The notes beneath the pieces are model-generated. The model saw only the letters and a program-made list of their open reading frames with translations, was not told the DNA's origin and did not search any database. Below, piece after piece: positions 21,615-32,959 of a DNA stretch of 64,000 bases (positions are counted from its first letter, which is position 1; the number at the start of each line of letters is the position of its first letter). The stretch is taken from positions 62,001 to 126,000 of the forward strand of contig JAGTJM010000026.1 of NCBI GenBank assembly GCA_020747015.1, in the 5' to 3' direction. The stretch is from Pyrenochaeta sp. MPI-SDFR-AT-0127. Its lineage: Eukaryota; Ascomycota; Dothideomycetes; Pleosporales; Cucurbitariaceae. Both the position numbers and the translations under genes were made by a program.

Positions 21615-23863
21615 TCATGAAAATGCCCAGTCGGCATTAAAATCAAAGAATGAATCTGCCAGTTCGGGCGCAAGCGACAGGTTCCCCTGAAACGCATCAT
21701 CCACTTGCCGTACCCTCTTGATAATGTCTTCAATATTGAACTGGGCATGAGTAGACACAAAAAGGGAGCTCTCAATCTCGAATAGTGCGTCTAGCAGTGC
21801 ACCCCCTCTCCGGGCGATTGAGCTCCACTCTTCCGCAGGACGAATCGTTTCTCGGCCCACTTTGGCAAGCCGCTGCATTTCTGCGCCATCATAGAGCAGT
21901 ATGTTTTCGTTGCGAAACATCGAGGCAAATGTAAGGTTGATACAACAGGTGATGACGTGGGTCAGAACTGTCCACATTTTAAGCGCCATGCGAGCCGCGG
22001 AATTCGATGGCCAGGTTTCAATGTCCTTGATGCATTGTTGCGAGATGGCGACACAAGATTGCTATTGTATACAAGTTTAGTAAAATCTGTAGCACAGTGA
22101 ATTTCCACCGCTGAGCTTACTTGGGTGTACGCAAATGCCTTATCCCGAAAGCTTTGTAGTTGGAAATAGCGATGGACGGTGTGGATCTATTCTAGTTGAG
22201 TCCAAAGCCACGTTTGACCATTGAATCTAGAGCTACTCACCTTATGAGCGGTAGAAAGCAGCTGAATAGAGCATAGCTGATTGGGGTAACCTGGAATCTC
22301 GGATGACGTCCAACTGCTCTGAAAGAAGCTTGGCATCGCCCTGTACTTCTGTTTTAGCTCAGAATCAGCCCATAGAGTTTGGTCATAGAGACGCATGATG
22401 CCTTCATGACTGTCGCCGGGATGACCAGCTGTGCACGTGCGGTTTTGGTGTTTCCAAATCACAATCGCAACTGAGTTCGATTAGTACTCTTTCTTGATAC
22501 ATTCGCGGTAACCGACCTTTGTGAAGTTCATTCGAGTAGCTAGTTTGAGTGTAAGTTGTGTATGGCTGAACAGCAATCTTGCCGTCTGATATCATGCGGA
22601 TCTCGTCATCATAGCAATTGAGCGGCATTGGGGTATTAAATTGGCTAGCGTGTATAATGAAAGTGTTTTGAAATGGAATTTGGAGCCAATCTTGTCGAAC
22701 AAGGAACCACCAAGTCCTCTTTTTCACTTCTCGATCAATCAAATATTGATCTGTGCTCGTATTGGTAGGACGACTATTCAGTTCCTGGTCGGGTCCTAGG
22801 CGATGGAGTTCCAGAGATTGAGAGGTTCTTATGGCAGCGGAGAGAAGGACTGATATCAAGTCTGACTGATCCAAGTTGTATGCTACTTGTAAGAGTACAC
22901 ATATTGTCTGGACACTACGTAGCGTGTGCACGGCCATGAAGTTAGCCTCATGAAGGCTTTGTATGCTTCGATTGTAGAGAGCCTGTACGAGTGCGTCTAT
23001 ATAAGTGGTTAGCTTAAGCTTCCGAGCCCTCGTCACAGGATATCGACTTGCTTGTATCTGGTAAGCCCATAGAGAGTAAATCAACATCATCGGCGTGGTA
23101 CACTGTTGTCTATCAAGTCTGTCAATCAAGCGACAACGTAGAGGTTCTGCCATACTTACGCAGATCAGAGCGTAGTACAATGACAGCCAGCTGCGGTCAC
23201 ATGGCATTGCTGATTTGTACATTTGGAATTCTTTGCAGAAAGTTGGCATGTGTACAACTAGACTTGAAGTCAGCCAGAACTGATCAACAGCACCTAAGCA
23301 TTCTCACCATTATGCATCCAGGCGAGAGCATCTTGATGCAGAGAGAGTAGCGATTGTGCTTGGTCAATTGTGACGATCAGATCCCAGCTGTTGTGTTCTT
23401 CCATTATATCCAGTCTAGTGGGTGTGGCTGCCATTGTCGCCCGTTTTTGTGGATCAGAGTCGCCAATGCGAAGAATGCTTTGACGACCATGGGACAGGAA
23501 TTCCAATGTTATCATAGTGTCATTATGAATGTGAGGCACAAGTGGAGGTACAGGTAGACTAAAATTTCTTGACGATTCCAGCTGCGTACCTGATAGAGAG
23601 GGCTGTCCATATTCCACAGGTGGATTCTTCGCTGCTCGCACGGAAGAATCGACTTGTCCTCGATCTGATGCCCCAGCAGACTCAGTGTTCTTTGTCCGCA
23701 TTTTTATTCTTTTTGACGTAACCTCGACACGTTCTCGACGACACGAAGCTTCTTGCCCGCGGTCAATGCACGATGTGCAGGGGATTGCTTTGCTACAGCG
23801 AATCTTCTGACGAGTACAGTTAAGGCACGAGAGCGACTGCCGCTGGCTCCGTCTTGTGGTCAT
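21615..23863 (-). CDS. Zn2Cys6 fungal transcription factor
   Basis: 660 residues in six exons: 23863-23308, 23257-23160, 23102-22517, 22470-22241, 22186-22121 and 22061-21615. Phases agree throughout. The N-terminal binuclear zinc cluster is C13-x2-C16-x6-C23-x5-C29-x2-C32-x8-C41, preceded by basic TTRRSQRQ; this binds CGG half-sites. The middle resembles the fungal_trans regulatory region (KKRTWWFLVRQDWLQIPFQN, CYDDEIRM). The C-terminus ends FFDFNADWAFS, an acidic-hydrophobic tail common in such factors. It faces away from the oxygenase gene at 24809, which suggests a local target. Exon 3 also carries a splice-like GC-AG segment (23051-22997) that is open in frame when kept, so I treat it as coding. 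The target pathway is unknown. Confidence 0.85.
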
Positions 23864-24808
23864 GGCTATGAAAGTGGCATCAGACAGGAGTTACACATGA
23901 GGCTGGGAAATCGAAAGTTGATTTTCGAGAAACCGCATAAAGTCGTTGTTACCTTGTTGAGGTCATGGCCTTACCAGCTTTAGACTAATCCGACCTCGGT
24001 AATCACCGCCTTGCCTATCTCATTGCTTCTTTGCACAACTGTATGGTTCCTTCAGGCATCTTATGCAGCATAAGTCTCAGAATTCTCCATGTTCCGTTTG
24101 CATAATGATATGAAACTGATTTTGCCGGTCAATCACCCCAGTTGTTCGACTTGGTCATTGTGCCTCCTTCTCCCACAGCCAGTTCACAGAAGCGGTCCAT
24201 TGTCAAGAAAAGCATCTATACGGGATGGGAATTACTTTCTTTAGTGGAAGGATAATTCACCATGATATATGGTCCTGGGTCATCGATCCACTGGACCATT
24301 GGGTTTGTAACCCAAGCGACGGAATTTTCCCCAGGATCCTCTTCTGTCTTCTCGGTACCACCTAGAATCTGAGTGGTTTTAACTAGTCGGGAAATTTAAA
24401 AAGTGAGAACGACAGACATTGGCGTATTGTGGCTACCAATGCAGACGGAAAGGACTCGTTATTGTATGGTGGAGGGACGTCAGGTCTTACAACATCATAA
24501 CTTGAAGACTGGCAACGGACCCTATCGGCCGAGTTGACACTATGCTTTGTAACACGCTCCTGTGTGCTTCTGAGCGTATGCTTTGTTGAGAACTTTTTTC
24601 TGACTATTAATAGCTTTTTTGCTTAGATATGTGCACCTGCAACTCGCCCGCGGGTGAGTTTACAATTGAATGCTTGGCTTTTGCTTTTCCCCTCACTACC
24701 ATTTACTATATTAGCTGGCTAATCTAAGCATTCAAGTATGAAAACAAACAGCGTTTTTCTTCCATTTTACATAGTCGAGCCTTTGAGATTTGCCTGGACT
24801 ACGTCGCA
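23864..24808. promoter_or_regulatory. Divergent control region, Zn2Cys6 factor / 2OG oxygenase
   Basis: 945 bp between two divergent start codons. It contains abutting CGG/CCG inverted pairs that suit a zinc-cluster dimer: TCGGCCGA at 24525-24532 and CCCGCGGG at 24647-24654. A 7-bp inverted repeat ATGGTCC...GGACCAT lies at 24269-24299. The stretch nearest 24809 is A+T-rich with T runs. Assignment of any of these as a binding site is inference. Confidence 0.45.
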
Positions 24809-25990
24809 ATGGTTGCTCCAACGATTCCCCTCATCGACTTTTCAGGTTAGTCTTATCAACTCGAACCTACTGTGGTCGCCATGTAACGTTGCTTGTAGCG
24901 TTCCACAGTGATGATACCGAAACGAAGCAGTCTCTTGTCGCCCAAATTGGCGCTGCTTGTCGACACTCTGGTTTCTTTCAGATTATCAATCATGGCATCT
25001 CAGAGTCACTACAACAAGAGTTGCTCTCGTGCAGCGAAGAATTATTTTCTCTGCCTATAGATATCAAGGAAAAATACAATAAAGGTACCACGGGAAGACA
25101 AGGTTGAACGTCATTGTTTGTTGTTAATATAACCAGATATTGATGGTTTCAATCGCGGTTACGAGCGCCTTCGTTCCCAAAACTTCGAGAAGCGCACTCA
25201 AGGCGATCTGAAAGAAGGTTATTACTTTGGTCTCGATCTTCCACTTTCACATCCTAAAGTTACCGCTGGAACTTTTGGGCTGGGTCCGAATAAATATCCG
25301 CAACATGTCAAGAATCCTGACCACTTCAAACGGACAATTGATACATACCATGCATCAATGAGAAAGCTGTCAGAGAACCTTTTCAGGACGCTGTGCAAGA
25401 CGCTGGATGTTGAGGATAGCTGGGTACCAGAACTCACTGAGACACCGATTGCGGTACTCAGATTGCTTCATTACCCTCCCCAATCACCTCATGCTTCGGA
25501 GCTAGAGCGCGGTGAGTCCCAAGCTTTGAGGTCTCACTTTAATCCACTGACATCCCAAGGAATCGGAGCACACACCGACTTTGGCGCAATCACCATCCTC
25601 CTTCAAGACCAGGTGGGTGGTCTTCAAGTTCTCGATCGTATCACCCAAACTTGGGTCGATGTGAACCCTACACCAGGTGCACTTGTTGTCAACCTCGGTA
25701 ATCTGATGATGCGATGGACCAATGATCGATACATTTCTAACCTTCACCGTGTCATCAACCGGAGCGGATGCGAGCGTTACAGTGTGCCATTTTTCTTCTC
25801 AGGCAACCCTGATTTCCTGGTCAAGTGCTTTCCACAGTTTGAAGCAAACGGTGAACAAGGGCGGGCAAAATATCCTCCAGTCACAGTGGGCGAGTGGATT
25901 TCAGGTAGATATGCGGACACGTATGGAACCTCAGAGGTGAAAGCAGTATCAGAGTTGTCGACTGCGGAAGCCGAAATAGGCTTAGCTTAG
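24809..25990 (+). CDS. 2-oxoglutarate/Fe(II)-dependent dioxygenase (IPNS-like fold)
   Basis: 342 residues in four exons: 24809-24845, 24899-25084, 25137-25511 and 25560-25990. The N-terminal DIOX_N region has PLIDFS and HSGFFQIINHGIS. The iron facial triad is visible: His204 and Asp206 in GIGAHTDFGAITILLQD, and His262 in ISNLHRVIN. Arg272-x-Ser274 (CERYSVPFF) is the 2-oxoglutarate carboxylate clamp. Length is normal. The third intron (25512-25559, 48 nt) keeps the frame when retained, but removing it restores the usual spacing before the HTD motif. Such enzymes hydroxylate, desaturate or cyclise small molecules, often secondary metabolites or flavonoid-like compounds. The substrate here is unknown. 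The divergent zinc-cluster factor is the obvious candidate regulator. Confidence 0.9.
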
Positions 25991-26260
25991 CCCTCTGTTC
26001 TACTAATTGCTTGAAAAAGGGCTGAATGTGATGCACTGTTTTGATTGGTTTAGGCACCTATGTGAAGCATGAGCGCGTGAATCGTGTAGAAGACCCAGTG
26101 ACCTTGACAGTGTGGCCCCGCACAATACCGACCACTATAGCCATTGTGCCTGAGCAGTATATAGCTGTAGCCGATTTTGGCTCAGTCAATCTCTACCTTT
26201 TCTCTACTATCACTTTCGTATTGGTCGCCCATAACATCAACGCCATTCAACCCAGCTAGT

Positions 26261-27493
26261 ATGTTGCGACTTCCCGATGAGGTCCTCCTTCAAATCGCCT
26301 TGAACCTTTCTGGAACCACAAAGAATGCCGACCCAGAGCGCAATCTGCTGAGTCTGGCTACAACGTGCAAACGCCTTGCGCCAATCGCACGCGAAGCACT
26401 CTGCCATGCACCAATCGTACGCTCAAGCAAAGTCCACGTCTTGCTCGAGACCCTCTTCAAATACCCCAGCCTGCAGAACAAAGCGAAAAGCCTCACTATA
26501 GAGACGAAAGAGACGCGATGCGAACAAGTTTTGCCTACTCCGATTCCCAGGCTATCTGTTGGCCTCTTACGCAACTGCGTCCAAGCGCTTCGAGCGTTGC
26601 CGATCAGCGAAGAGACGTACCATTGGTGGGTTGCAGACCTTCAAGTCACGATCTTCAAGTTCCATGGCCCTTTGATCTGCCTGCTCATCACCATGTTTCC
26701 CAAGCTAGAGGAGTTGTATCTCGGCGGATCTGTGCTCTTCAACTTGCCTTTGTTCCGCGGCCTTCTCTCATCCATTGATCACGAAACCGAGTACGGCCCG
26801 TATGCACTGGCTCAGACTCCCAATTGGAATATGCCAAATTTGTCCTGTATCATGAGCATACTGGGGCCGAGGCTGAAGATTCTGGAGTTCCCCAGTGACC
26901 TTCGGTTGGACCTGAACCATCTTGAGAAGGACGCGTGGCTCTATGCACAGGCTTCTGATATCACGAAATACTTTCCAGCACTGCGGCATCTGATGCTACC
27001 AGCTCTTGTGGTCATCTTCATGCCATGTGAGGATATCATACCGAGGACACTTGAAGCGCTCGTACTGACCAATGCCCGATTCAATGACCCCAACGATTGG
27101 CTGATTGAACTGGCACAGTCGAGGAAGTGCTTCCCCTCTCTGCGCAGGGTCGCAGTCTACCACCGCTATTGCAAGTTCCCCACCGAGCCAGAAATCTTGG
27201 ACGCATTCAACGCAGCCGAGATGGAATACTTTGAGTATACGCCAGACTGCGTTCTCGACATGGGCCATGAGTTCTACCATCCATGGATGTACACACCCGC
27301 TGAGATTGACGCATTGGAGCCTCTAAGGATGGAAGTGCATGAAAAGGAGAATGAGATACTAGCAGCAGAAATCCGAGCAAAGGTTATTGCAAAGCAAGTT
27401 GAACATGCTAGGTCGGCGCACGAGGGGCTGTTAGCTATCCGCTATCTGTTCACGCAAGCCTCTGACTTGCATGAAGAGGAGGCAGGTACTTGA
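26261..27493 (+). CDS. F-box domain protein
   Basis: 410 residues, intronless. The ATG at 26261 (MLRLPDEVLLQIALNLSG) opens directly on an F-box-like helix, with LLSLATTCKRLAPIAREAL completing it (about residues 2-50). The rest is a leucine-rich, irregular repeat-like region (FPKLEELYLGG, LKILEFPSDL, FPALRHLMLPAL), as in the many fungal F-box/LRR-like substrate receptors of SCF ubiquitin ligases. A charged helix closes the protein. The role in SCF is inferred from the domain; the substrate is unknown. It is 270 bp downstream of the oxygenase in the same direction. Confidence 0.75.
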   Translation: MLRLPDEVLLQIALNLSGTTKNADPERNLLSLATTCKRLAPIAREALCHAPIVRSSKVHVLLETLFKYPSLQNKAKSLTIETKETRCEQVLPTPIPRLSVGLLRNCVQALRALPISEETYHWWVADLQVTIFKFHGPLICLLITMFPKLEELYLGGSVLFNLPLFRGLLSSIDHETEYGPYALAQTPNWNMPNLSCIMSILGPRLKILEFPSDLRLDLNHLEKDAWLYAQASDITKYFPALRHLMLPALVVIFMPCEDIIPRTLEALVLTNARFNDPNDWLIELAQSRKCFPSLRRVAVYHRYCKFPTEPEILDAFNAAEMEYFEYTPDCVLDMGHEFYHPWMYTPAEIDALEPLRMEVHEKENEILAAEIRAKVIAKQVEHARSAHEGLLAIRYLFTQASDLHEEEAGT

Positions 27494-28241
27494 TATGCAC
27501 AGGAAGATCGATGGCCTAACGTCCTCAGGGCTGAAAATGCAGACTCGCCAATTCTAGCAATAAAACGGATTTGTAGACCCAAACACTTGGGAAAATTGGC
27601 GAGAAGAAATAATAATCTTTGGTGCGGATGACACAGCAAAGGACCAACCTGCCGATATGTTCAAATAGGGTTTGAGAGCCACTAGAGCGGTTACACAGCA
27701 GCGAGACCTCTAGGCTGCGTGTGGTCATGCGCTTCCCCACTTAATAGACACAGAGTGTGGGGGCTCTGGGCGCGAAGGAACAGAGTAATATCGCACAATG
27801 ACATTAGTCTACATGAAGCATAACTCAATGGCACATGGTAATTCTGGCTCCCAACCGAGACAGATTGAAGCGAGGAAATGGGGAAATGCTCTATAAAATA
27901 TAATATATGCATTCTGCTATTCAAGAATCATGCAGTGCGAATGACTACAGCTATAGCAACAATCCATGGGGGTGTTGCTACACAAAGACGGGAAAATACA
28001 ACATTAGAACACCACCCAACCGTATGTGAACGCCATGCTCTTGTGGCACAAAATAATTGTAAATGTAGCCAAACTCAGTGAAGGTTTACTCAAACGAAAT
28101 ATGACCGCCCATGATTGAATCTAGTTTGACGCCTTTTATCTAGCGCCGTAGCGATGTAGTAACGATAAGGGTATGTACGCGGTCGGAAGAGCCGAAGATC
28201 GAAACGAGATATATACAATAGAAGATGGCGTGTTGACGAAT
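27494..28241. other. Convergent 3' flanks (F-box / reductase)
   Basis: 748 bp between facing stop codons; moderately A+T-rich (ctataaaatataatatatgc at about 27891). No gene is seen. Confidence 0.5.
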
Positions 28242-30258
28242 TTACCAGGTTTCCTAATGACATGTTAGTTTAAGTATGGTGTAAAGCTTGCGAGTATGCA
28301 CTTACGGCAATGTACTGTCCGTCCTCCTTCTTCCTTGCCCAGAACTCCTCAGCCTGAGCCCTGCTGACATTGCCCTTTGCCATGGCAACTTCGATGAGTG
28401 ACTCCTCGACACCTTCGCCCATGCCTTTACTAGAGCCACAGACGAAGATACGGCCATCAAGGGCGTTGATGACGAACCAAACAATGTCGGCCTGGACTCG
28501 CACCTCGTCCTGGACGTATTTGACCTCGTTTGAATCGCCAGCCTTGACCCTGCGGCTTTGTACGACTTTCTTGATCTCGCGTTCATGGTCTCCTAGCTCA
28601 CCAGAGTACAGCTCGTCGAGCATGGAGTCGCGAACACCCTGGATCAGCCAGATCTTGTTTGCGCAGTTGGCATTCTTGAGCCTGTTCAGGATGAAGCCAC
28701 GGAAAGGTGCCATGCCAACGCCGGCACCGATGAGAACCATTGGACCTTCACCGCCAAATTGCTTGGAAAGGGGGTTGGCCATCAATCCGCGGAACATGGG
28801 GATGCGGAGGTCGAGAATGCTGCGGGGGTCGATGCCTTCGTTCTCGGCAGTGATGAAGGCCTGAGCCATGCGTTCCATAAAGCCGCTTCCGACACCTGTT
28901 CGCGTTGCACCATCCGCGTGCCAATCAGGTGTCTCGTGGATGGTGACGGCCATTTCGATGAGGCGACGGTTTCCGGGGAGGCCTGGGCGTGCCGATGAGA
29001 TGTGGGGATCGTTGGACAGCGAATAGAAACGTGGCATAAGTTGAGTAAGAACAGAAAGCAGGGCTGGTAGCGGTGGCTTCGACGAGGGGAAGGCGCTCAA
29101 GATCTGGGCAAGGGTGAAGTGAGAAGTAGTCCGAAGGTCGCAGAAGGCGGCTTGTCCTTGGGCGGAGCAGAGGTAGGTGAGAATCTTCTTCTCGTTTGGT
29201 GCATCAGAGTATTCGGCCATGACGCGAAGGAGGTTCTTTGTTGGTGGGTGGGATTGGATGTCTGCACACCAGGTCAACAGCTCGCGGCGGGTGGTAAGGA
29301 GCTCGCGTGCTTGGTCCTCTCCCCAGATGGTAGGCCATCGTCCAGTTCCCGTCTTCAGGGTGACTGGCTTGTCGCGGACGAACTTGGGGATGCAGAGGAT
29401 GTCAAAGAGCTCATCGACCATGGCCTGTGAGTTTGGCGGGCAGATGCCAATGGCACCGCCCACCTTGAAGTCAACGCCACCTTCGTCTGGGTAGTCAGTA
29501 ACGTCAATGTCGAAATGAATAGTTCTCTTTTCGGCTCCCGGCTTGGTCAATTCGCGTGCGTGGTACAAAGGTGCGGAGTAGACTTCGTATGGTGGATGTG
29601 GCTGGACGTATTTTGGTGGCATCTTGTGCACCTCGGAAACGTGCTGGACCTCCTTGGATGCCAGGGGCTCGAAAGACATGTTCACTGGAGGCAGCGGTGT
29701 TGTGTCAGTGAGTTCGCTGTCGAGGGCGAGCGGGCCCAATCGCAGGTTGAGGCTTCTAAAGGCAACATTGTCGGGAATGACGACGGGCAAGAAGCTGGTC
29801 GAGGCGGTGTCAGGGGCCAGCGTCTTGAGCAGACAGCATCCCCCGCCACAGCATTGGCTGATGAGTTTTGTGGCCGTCTCGCCCTCGCCGAGGATCCGTC
29901 TGATGTCGGTCGGGCTGTCGGAGATCAGAGTGGTGGAGGCACGCCTTGGTCGCGCCTGGCCGGGCATGTTGACGGCAGCAGCAGGAAGGTCCTGTAGCTT
30001 GTCGATGATTTCATCGACAGCCTGGTCAGGCTCGGTTGCGGGCGTCATGGGCGCTTCAGAGTCGTCGCTGCTGTTGGTGCTCCATAGTATAGAGTCGCCC
30101 GACGACTTTGGCGAAATTTGATCGGGCTGGGCCTGCGAGGGTGTTGGCTGCAAGGTGAGCTGGGGGATCTCGCGCGGCTCGGAGGGAATCGGGTCGTTCG
30201 GATGTGATGTTGACGTGGTGGGTATTGAGTCTGCCATGGTTCGCGGTGTGGAGGCCAT
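28242..30258 (-). CDS. Diflavin-reductase-like FAD/NADP protein lacking the FMN domain
   Basis: 654 residues in two exons: 30258-28306 and a 12-nt last exon 28253-28242 that adds Glu-Thr-Trp and the stop. The C-terminal two thirds is the cytochrome P450 reductase-type FAD and NADPH module: FAD motif PRFYSLSNDP, GVGSGFM loop, NADP motifs VLIGAGVGMAPFRGF and FVCGSSKGMGEGVEESL, and a terminal Trp that in this family stacks on the flavin. The N-terminal FMN/flavodoxin domain is missing. In its place are about 200 residues, Pro/Ser/Thr-rich at first, with a CCGGGCC cluster (Cys136/137 and 141/142). Electrons must therefore leave by a separate FMN or iron-sulfur partner, or through that cluster; this is inference. 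Start ATG 30258 (MASTPRTM) is the first in-frame ATG; 30237 is an alternative. Confidence 0.83.
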
Positions 30259-32231
30259 GGGTCGATGGTGTGGTGATGAAAAGTGACGGAGAGGCCGTCG
30301 TGGTGCGGATGCAATCAAGGGAACTGCTAGCGCGAGCCATGGTCAGCAAAGGCCTTTGGCATAGGATGATTTGCGATGCCAATGTGTGATTCAACAGCCA
30401 GGAGATGCTGCGTGGGTGCGCAATGGCTCCGTTTGCTTGTGTAATCCCCACAGCAAGCGGGACAAACGTGCGTTGACGAGCGGCTTATCTGATGGAGACT
30501 TTTTTTTTATCAGATCGTGGGGTGTGACTTACCAAGGCGTGGGCGTCGTGGCGGGCTGGGTGGCAATGGGAACTCAAGGAGCGACAGCCGCCTGCTCGCC
30601 TGTCTACCTACAAGAGCGGACACGGTGAAGGTAGGTTGCAGAGAAAACTGATGTTGGGGAGTCGTAGGGATGGGCCTCGGGCGGGCATATGAGGAGAAAT
30701 GGGTGGTGACGATGTAATGCACTGGCACTGTCCGGGCGCGCTGCGGGACTTGTGGGCGTCTCCCTGCCGATCAACAAAACGGTCTGCAGCGGAGAATGGC
30801 TGAGCGATGGCTGACAAGCAATTGCGTCCTCGTCGCCAACCAGATTGCCCTGGTCCCGACTTGGAGAACCGATGGCGGAAAGCTGTCCGCTTTGCAAGCT
30901 GGGCATATCCGCGGCACTGCCCTGCTTTACCCGACCCTGTTAAATACACATCCAGCTCTGCCCTCAACGCCCGGCAATCAGCGCTGACCCAAGCGGAAGA
31001 CCAGCAAACGCTCCCAGCTGCGTCTCCTGATCTCTGCCACTCTCTCTCCAAAATAGGCATTCAGGCCTACAGTTCACCGCTGTCCACCGAGCCGCTTCGT
31101 TCGCCAGGAGCTGAAGCACAGCCCTTTCTCAGCGCATCGTCGAGCCACCACATCTGGCCATGGGTAGACCGCCGGTGCCGGCGTGCGCCGCATCTGATAA
31201 GAGCCCTAAATAAGTCGGCTCATCGCTTGCTCGCAATTTCGCGATAGCTTGCAGTACCACCAGCCAACCGCGTGCACGCTCCCTTCATAGTAGGTTTCTC
31301 CAACCATTCGCATTGCTCGCAGCACCCATCTGGCCGCTGGCGACTCGCATAGCCCTCCCGCAAGCCGATTACGTCGTCTGTATGCCAAGTCTGCGGGTCA
31401 AATTACCAGATCGGTTAGGCTACGTTCCCATATCTTCATCTCCCTAGCAGAGGACGCGAGTTTCGAAACAGACCCCTTTATGCTTTTGCCTGTCAATAGA
31501 TGAGGCTTACACGTACCCAAGGACGACGACGTCTGCGAACGCGCAAAGGGTCCGCGTCGCCCTGGGAGCGCTACCGCAGGAAACGTTGAAAACGGCCACT
31601 TGGTGGCCCCACATTGTCGAGGATGCTCATGTGCTCTACTGCAGCAGCTCCTTCGATGACTTGTAATCGGCGAATTTTCCATTCGCCACAAACTGGAGCT
31701 GATCGTGAAATCATACTCACATATCACTTGTGGGGGGAGGAGCTCCTCCTTCTAACCTCCCCTCCTCCGCCACCTTCAACGTAATGATACAAAGCGTACA
31801 TGTCGTATCTGGTCAAGCGCACTACCACACCAACCTTGGATAGCATACTTGACCCAGACTACTGCTCGCTCAGTCTCTTCTGCTCATACGTGATCAATTG
31901 AACGCATTTCCAATCCTTCTTCCCCACTTTCAAGCTTCCCAAGTCCTCCGATCAACCCACATCATCCGATTTCTAAGCATCTCAACCCAAACTGCCCTCC
32001 GCTATCCGTCTTGACGTCGATCGCTTTGTAATGACTCTAGCATCAAATGGAGCAGAGATCAACAGTCTGTAGGAATTGTAGTACATGAACAAATATGCCG
32101 TACAAGTTGATATCCCGATGATTGACCGGAGTATCAAGAAAACAGGCTTCACCAGGACGTTGAATTCTCACATTGGATAGCAAAATAAAGATTGAGAATT
32201 TTTCATAATGTACATTCATATCCAATTAACT
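30259..32231. other. Gene-free region upstream of reductase
   Basis: About 2 kb. It includes the reductase leader and promoter on the left and the cupin 3' flank on the right. Open frames on both strands (for example 30608-31060 minus and 30807-31247 plus) overlap each other and show no family. Purine/pyrimidine-skewed stretches occur near 31740-32000. No gene is supported. Confidence 0.45.
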
Positions 32232-32959
32232 TTAGTATTTCCCGCTCAACTTCACAAGCCCATTCTTCTCATTCTCAGCCTTTGGCCGTTGACTCCATTC
32301 TGGCGCCTCGTCAATCCCATCCTCTTCCGCCTTATCACCCTCTTCCTTGGTCTTGTGTACGGACGTTGGAAGATGCTCAGCAGGCGAGTATACAGTAAGG
32401 AGTTCCAGTGGTTGGTCACCCCGTGTGACAAACTGATGTTGCGTCCCCGCAGGTACGACGACAACATCTCCTGCATTGACTTCCTGGTCCTTTCCTGCTA
32501 CTGTCGCAAGGCCTTTTCCAGAGGTAAAAAGGAGAACCTGGTCAACGGTATGAACCTGCAATGATTGTTAGCCAACCTTTCTTCCCAAAACTTAGTCATT
32601 GCCAAGGCGTGTGCTGAACCTACCTCATCGCCAATCTCCCCACCGACAGGTATCTCCATGGCCACAATCTGGCTATACAGCCCCGTGTGCAGTACGGTTC
32701 TAAAGTCGCCAAAACTTCTCTTCTCGCTCATCAACCCTGGAAAATGAACCATTTCATGCTTTGGGGGCTCGTTCTTCCGGTTACCGGCCTGTTTGTACGA
32801 CTCCATTTTCGGTGTTGCTGCGAGCGTCGAGGCGCTGGAGCTAAAATGTCTACAAGCTGGGAGAGCAGTAGTCCTCGCGAGGTCAATTGATGCGGCCTTG
32901 TGTGGAGTGGTGGACGAGCGAATCAGTCGATAGCTGGTGAATTGCGCGGCCTTGAGCAT
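32232..32959 (-). CDS. Cupin-domain protein, probably mitochondrial
   Basis: 219 residues in exons 32959-32624 and 32555-32232. The N-terminus (MLKAAQFTSYRLIRSSTTP, then CRHFSSSASTLA) is rich in Arg/Ser/Ala without acids, with a typical RHFSSS-type processing motif, so mitochondrial import is likely. The cupin begins GGEIGDEVHTVDQVLLF and continues AGDVVVVPAGTQHQFVTRG. Motif 1 of classical cupins is GxxxxxHxHxxxxE; here the second His is replaced (HTVDQ) as in a bacterial-type subgroup that uses His, Asp/Gln and the motif 2 His. Metal binding and activity are uncertain. The C-terminal 40 residues are charged and low in complexity. I cannot name a substrate. Confidence 0.8.

Noticed and set aside
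24269..24299. 7-bp inverted repeat ATGGTCC/GGACCAT as a transposon end or terminator
   Set aside because: Too short, with no target duplication or element between the arms; kept only as a possible regulatory feature.
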